A DNA stretch of 64,000 nt, taken from Catenovulum sediminis (GTDB taxonomy: Bacteria > Pseudomonadota > Gammaproteobacteria > Enterobacterales > Alteromonadaceae). The stretch spans positions 496,001 through 560,000 of the forward strand of contig NZ_CP041660.1 of the NCBI RefSeq assembly GCF_007289895.1. The letters run 5' to 3'. The position numbers and the translations under genes are program-made. Of this stretch, positions 62,701 through 64,000 are shown piece by piece (within the stretch, counting starts at the first letter, position 1; every line of letters begins with the position of its first letter). Under the pieces are notes generated by a model, which was given only the letters and a program-made list of their open reading frames with translations, was not told the origin of the DNA and made no database searches.

Positions 62701-64000
62701 ACTTAACTGAGCAGCGGGTGCTTGCTGAACAGTCGCGCCGTCTGCAGCTAACGACCAAACGCGGGGTGCTGAAAAGGTTTGTGTCCAGCCTGCCGCTAAC
62801 TGAGCTTCAGAAGAACGTCTTTCATCGACTATACCAATCGCAGTTAATAATCCGTCCGCATTGCGCGCAACCGTTGGTGATATATGGCCGACAATTAAAT
62901 CTAAATATTTAGCTTGGGTATCGTCCGCTACAAATTGGCCATTTGTCCAACTGCCAATCCAGTACAAACCTCTGGGTTTGTATCCACCACCGACAGGGTT
63001 AACGAGCAATATATATTTATCGTCTGAAATTTTGTCGAATACCGGCATTTCCCATAACACATTCGCAAGTCCGTCTTTTGAGCCATCAGGTGCTGTTAGC
63101 GCCGAGAAATCGGCCATAAAGTCGCTAGATTGCCAGCTATTTCCGTCCGTAATATCTGTAGTCGATAAGTGCAACAGTGCGCCATGCCCCCCCTTTATTG
63201 CACCAACTATCATGTGCCACGTGTCGCCGTCTTTCCATAAATACGGATCACGCATATCATCAACCCCAGTGCGGTCAATAATCGGGCCTAATTTTGTCCA
63301 GTTTTGTAAATCAGCATCCGAACTGGTTGCAACTGCCACGCCCGGATTAAACGGCCCTGTATGATTCACATTCGTGTAAAACGCATAGGCTGTATCACCT
63401 TCAACAACGACATCACCCGACCAAATGCCCTTCATATCAAAGCCGTTAGCACCGCCCTGCTCTACTTCAGGCCAGAGCGCATCTTGCATATGTGTCCAGT
63501 TAACAAAATCATCTGACTTCATATGACCCCAATGCATTTGGGTTTTAAACGGGCCATTTGGTGTGCGCTGGTAAAACATATGATACTGGCCGTTAAACTC
63601 AACCAAACCATGTGGTTCATTTGCCCAGTTGGCAGGTGGCATAGCATGAAAAATAGGCCGGAGCGGATCATCAATGAAACGGCTCTCTGGTGTTTCAAGT
63701 GAGACCGTACCTAACGGATGAGCGTCATCTTTTATCTGAGTGTTTGTGGTAAACGCATCTGCCGATTTGCTACCTTGGTAAATCTTAACTTCATCAAACG
63801 CGCCATTTAATCCATTAATGACAGAAAATGGCCCTGAAGATGTCGTTGCATGACTTTTTGCAATGAGCAAATCAGAATCAACGTTGTCTATTTTGCCACC
63901 AATAGGGTTAGTATCCGTAGTCGCGACTTCTACACCATTTAAATACAGTTTAATATTACCGTTAAAACCGTCAACTACTGCAGCAATATGGTTCCAGCTA
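59788..64000 (-). CDS. Very large secreted GH32-family protein, 5' end outside the window
   Basis: At least 1403 residues; the frame stays open to the window edge. Codons 63871-64000 encode a LamG-like strand pattern (NIKLYLNGVEVATTDT), so the TTG at 63870 is not the start. The order is: LamG-like domain; GH32 propeller (WANEPHG, MRDPYLW, WEMPVF) and its beta-sandwich; two Ig-like repeats (ITLSGNSSDDF; ISEGSESGQTISVALTNN); then three modules of about 165 residues ending in GGCGFxSxDH. The nucleophile position is Glu (codon 63616-63618) where GH32 has Asp, so activity or specificity may be altered. It is surface or extracellular; the substrate is probably a fructan or related glycan. Confidence 0.85.
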   Translation of the reverse strand, partial: SWNHIAAVVDGFNGNIKLYLNGVEVATTDTNPIGGKIDNVDSDLLIAKSHATTSSGPFSVINGLNGAFDEVKIYQGSKSADAFTTNTQIKDDAHPLGTVSLETPESRFIDDPLRPIFHAMPPANWANEPHGLVEFNGQYHMFYQRTPNGPFKTQMHWGHMKSDDFVNWTHMQDALWPEVEQGGANGFDMKGIWSGDVVVEGDTAYAFYTNVNHTGPFNPGVAVATSSDADLQNWTKLGPIIDRTGVDDMRDPYLWKDGDTWHMIVGAIKGGHGALLHLSTTDITDGNSWQSSDFMADFSALTAPDGSKDGLANVLWEMPVFDKISDDKYILLVNPVGGGYKPRGLYWIGSWTNGQFVADDTQAKYLDLIVGHISPTVARNADGLLTAIGIVDERRSSEAQLAAGWTQTFSAPRVWSLAADGATVQQAPAAQLSDLRLNNSLRQQSNLVVNGETLLDAKGRRVEIIAELDATDTANQYGVVIAASADGEEKTIIYYDAVNKNIVLDKTKSTTSDSAFELTEQAGSYDETAFGKPEKFHIFVDGSVVDVFINDKAAFSFRIYPTKDDSNHIALYSQAADTEFTEVQVYQLADMQNRRTFISAKADTDGIIEEKEDGEVITVSVTNNTFAQTLDINNWQAINLPNGVSLGSVNRIDDTTAEITLSGNSSDDFDVNISNIELSIAADQFVSMPVPADVRGFGPTITAEVEVVTSAALTIDGDAQATISEGSESGQTISVALTNNTFVDPVDKAHWTAQNLPAGLDFTLTRVANNQVDIQIAGTAESYGNQDKLVTFSIAAEAFSQADPELFGQAAMSTSILFKANKVFNATLPVDGQNNALVIGRFDGAQATLAQGWSASGDFANPATEGAWRGTTTNSASAQIGDAAVSTCEMNGNAKGCDQSTGRLTSPIFTLTKDNLYTLLAGGENNSKAVGIRVLDTAGNLLHNYSPASCGPANIDGDDDWTVIQASALKGANIRAQFYDEESGGCGFVSFDHLFQSDAAKSDTMLDGGTVTLTAEQSANLTYGVSLPYQDSDSNVIGSFDDAQAMISDGWVATGDFANPASATAWHSLTTSAADSARVGAGGTTSCELNGNPCDASTGTLTSPLFDVTAEQSMLALLVSGGNAEMTNDVGIRVLDASDAELTRMNPGTCGDAYVKNDSHWKTIDLSAYVGQQVKVEVFDNETGGCGFISVDHIHLTSGEAIDPNYVDFNFVATDYAEANPDQTLTNITVNADSFAQVIGSFDSPTAMLADGWSATGDFANPADDTAWAGTTSFNDAAKVGTNAVSTCELNNNANGCDQPVGTLTSPTFKIDAARPHLNFLMSGGNGSAPVGLKVINPANDAVIAQYTPNSCADSRVLGDQHWQTIDLSDYVEQFVQVVVFDEEPGGCGFVSFDHLHLSSSSK
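63879..63887. promoter_or_regulatory. Weak internal match to the LacI operator
   Basis: CAACGTTGT inside the coding region of the last GH32 gene. It is probably coincidental. Confidence 0.15.

Noticed and set aside
63868-63870. TTG as the start of the last GH32 gene
   Set aside because: The same frame stays open to the window edge and encodes LamG-like sequence, so the gene is truncated by the window.

Overview
The window looks like chromosome of a marine, carbohydrate-degrading gammaproteobacterium, probably of the Alteromonadales type. The grounds are an AT-rich genome, protein families such as YafNO, MarC, TrmB, HD-GYP, DUF6435 and mannitol 2-dehydrogenase, and many secreted polysaccharide hydrolases. 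I cannot fix the genus from sequence alone. No rRNA, tRNA, transposase, phage gene or CRISPR array was recognised.

Layout. (1) 1-8.9 kb is a sugar-derivative locus. It has a UxuR/ExuR-like GntR regulator, a lipoprotein dehydrogenase fused to cytochrome c, two Gfo/Idh/MocA oxidoreductases, a non-canonical Nramp-fold transporter, a DUF1080 lipoprotein and an M14 aspartoacylase-like enzyme. A repeated near-palindrome (GGCCTGACCAATT) next to the promoters is probably the GntR operator. (2) 9.1-12.1 kb holds a periplasmic solute-binding protein, a MarC protein and a carboxylate-amine ligase. (3) 12.5-17.7 kb is a mannitol-to-fructose-6-phosphate operon: HAD phosphatase, NCS1-type permease, mannitol 2-dehydrogenase and fructokinase. 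TrmB follows. (4) 18.7-29 kb is a signalling block: an EAL protein with a periplasmic binding-protein sensor, a giant hybrid kinase, a partner with two receiver domains and a degenerate kinase core, and an HD-GYP regulator.

(5) 29-35.8 kb and 41.3-64 kb appear to be two arms of one fructan regulon. They contain a sugar/H+ symporter, an orphan MalK-type ATPase, two sugar-binding proteins, a chemoreceptor, five GH32 enzymes (the last running off the window) and a LacI regulator. Copies of ACAACGTTGT lie in the promoters of both arms, including that of lacI, so I infer that this LacI protein controls the set. The logic would be extracellular fructan hydrolysis, uptake of fructose or oligosaccharides, chemotaxis through the binding protein and receptor, and entry into glycolysis through the fructokinase at 16.8 kb.

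(6) Between the two arms, 35.9-38.5 kb holds a compact RiPP-like cassette: a 66-residue precursor with a GG leader and a two-cysteine core, a radical SAM enzyme, and a cytoplasmic-looking S41 peptidase. The last two genes are translationally coupled. No exporter is visible. This is the best candidate for an undescribed system. RecQ follows in the opposite direction.

(7) At 48-50.1 kb two toxin-antitoxin modules sit inside the GH32 array. A PIN/HTH pair with a frameshifted toxin is flanked by 144-bp direct repeats made of the 3' end of a GH32 gene. An apparently intact YafN/YafO pair lies beside it. Around these are signs of recent remodelling: a 384-bp identical block shared by two GH32 genes, a GH32 gene remnant, and a 9-bp tandem repeat in a lipoprotein linker.
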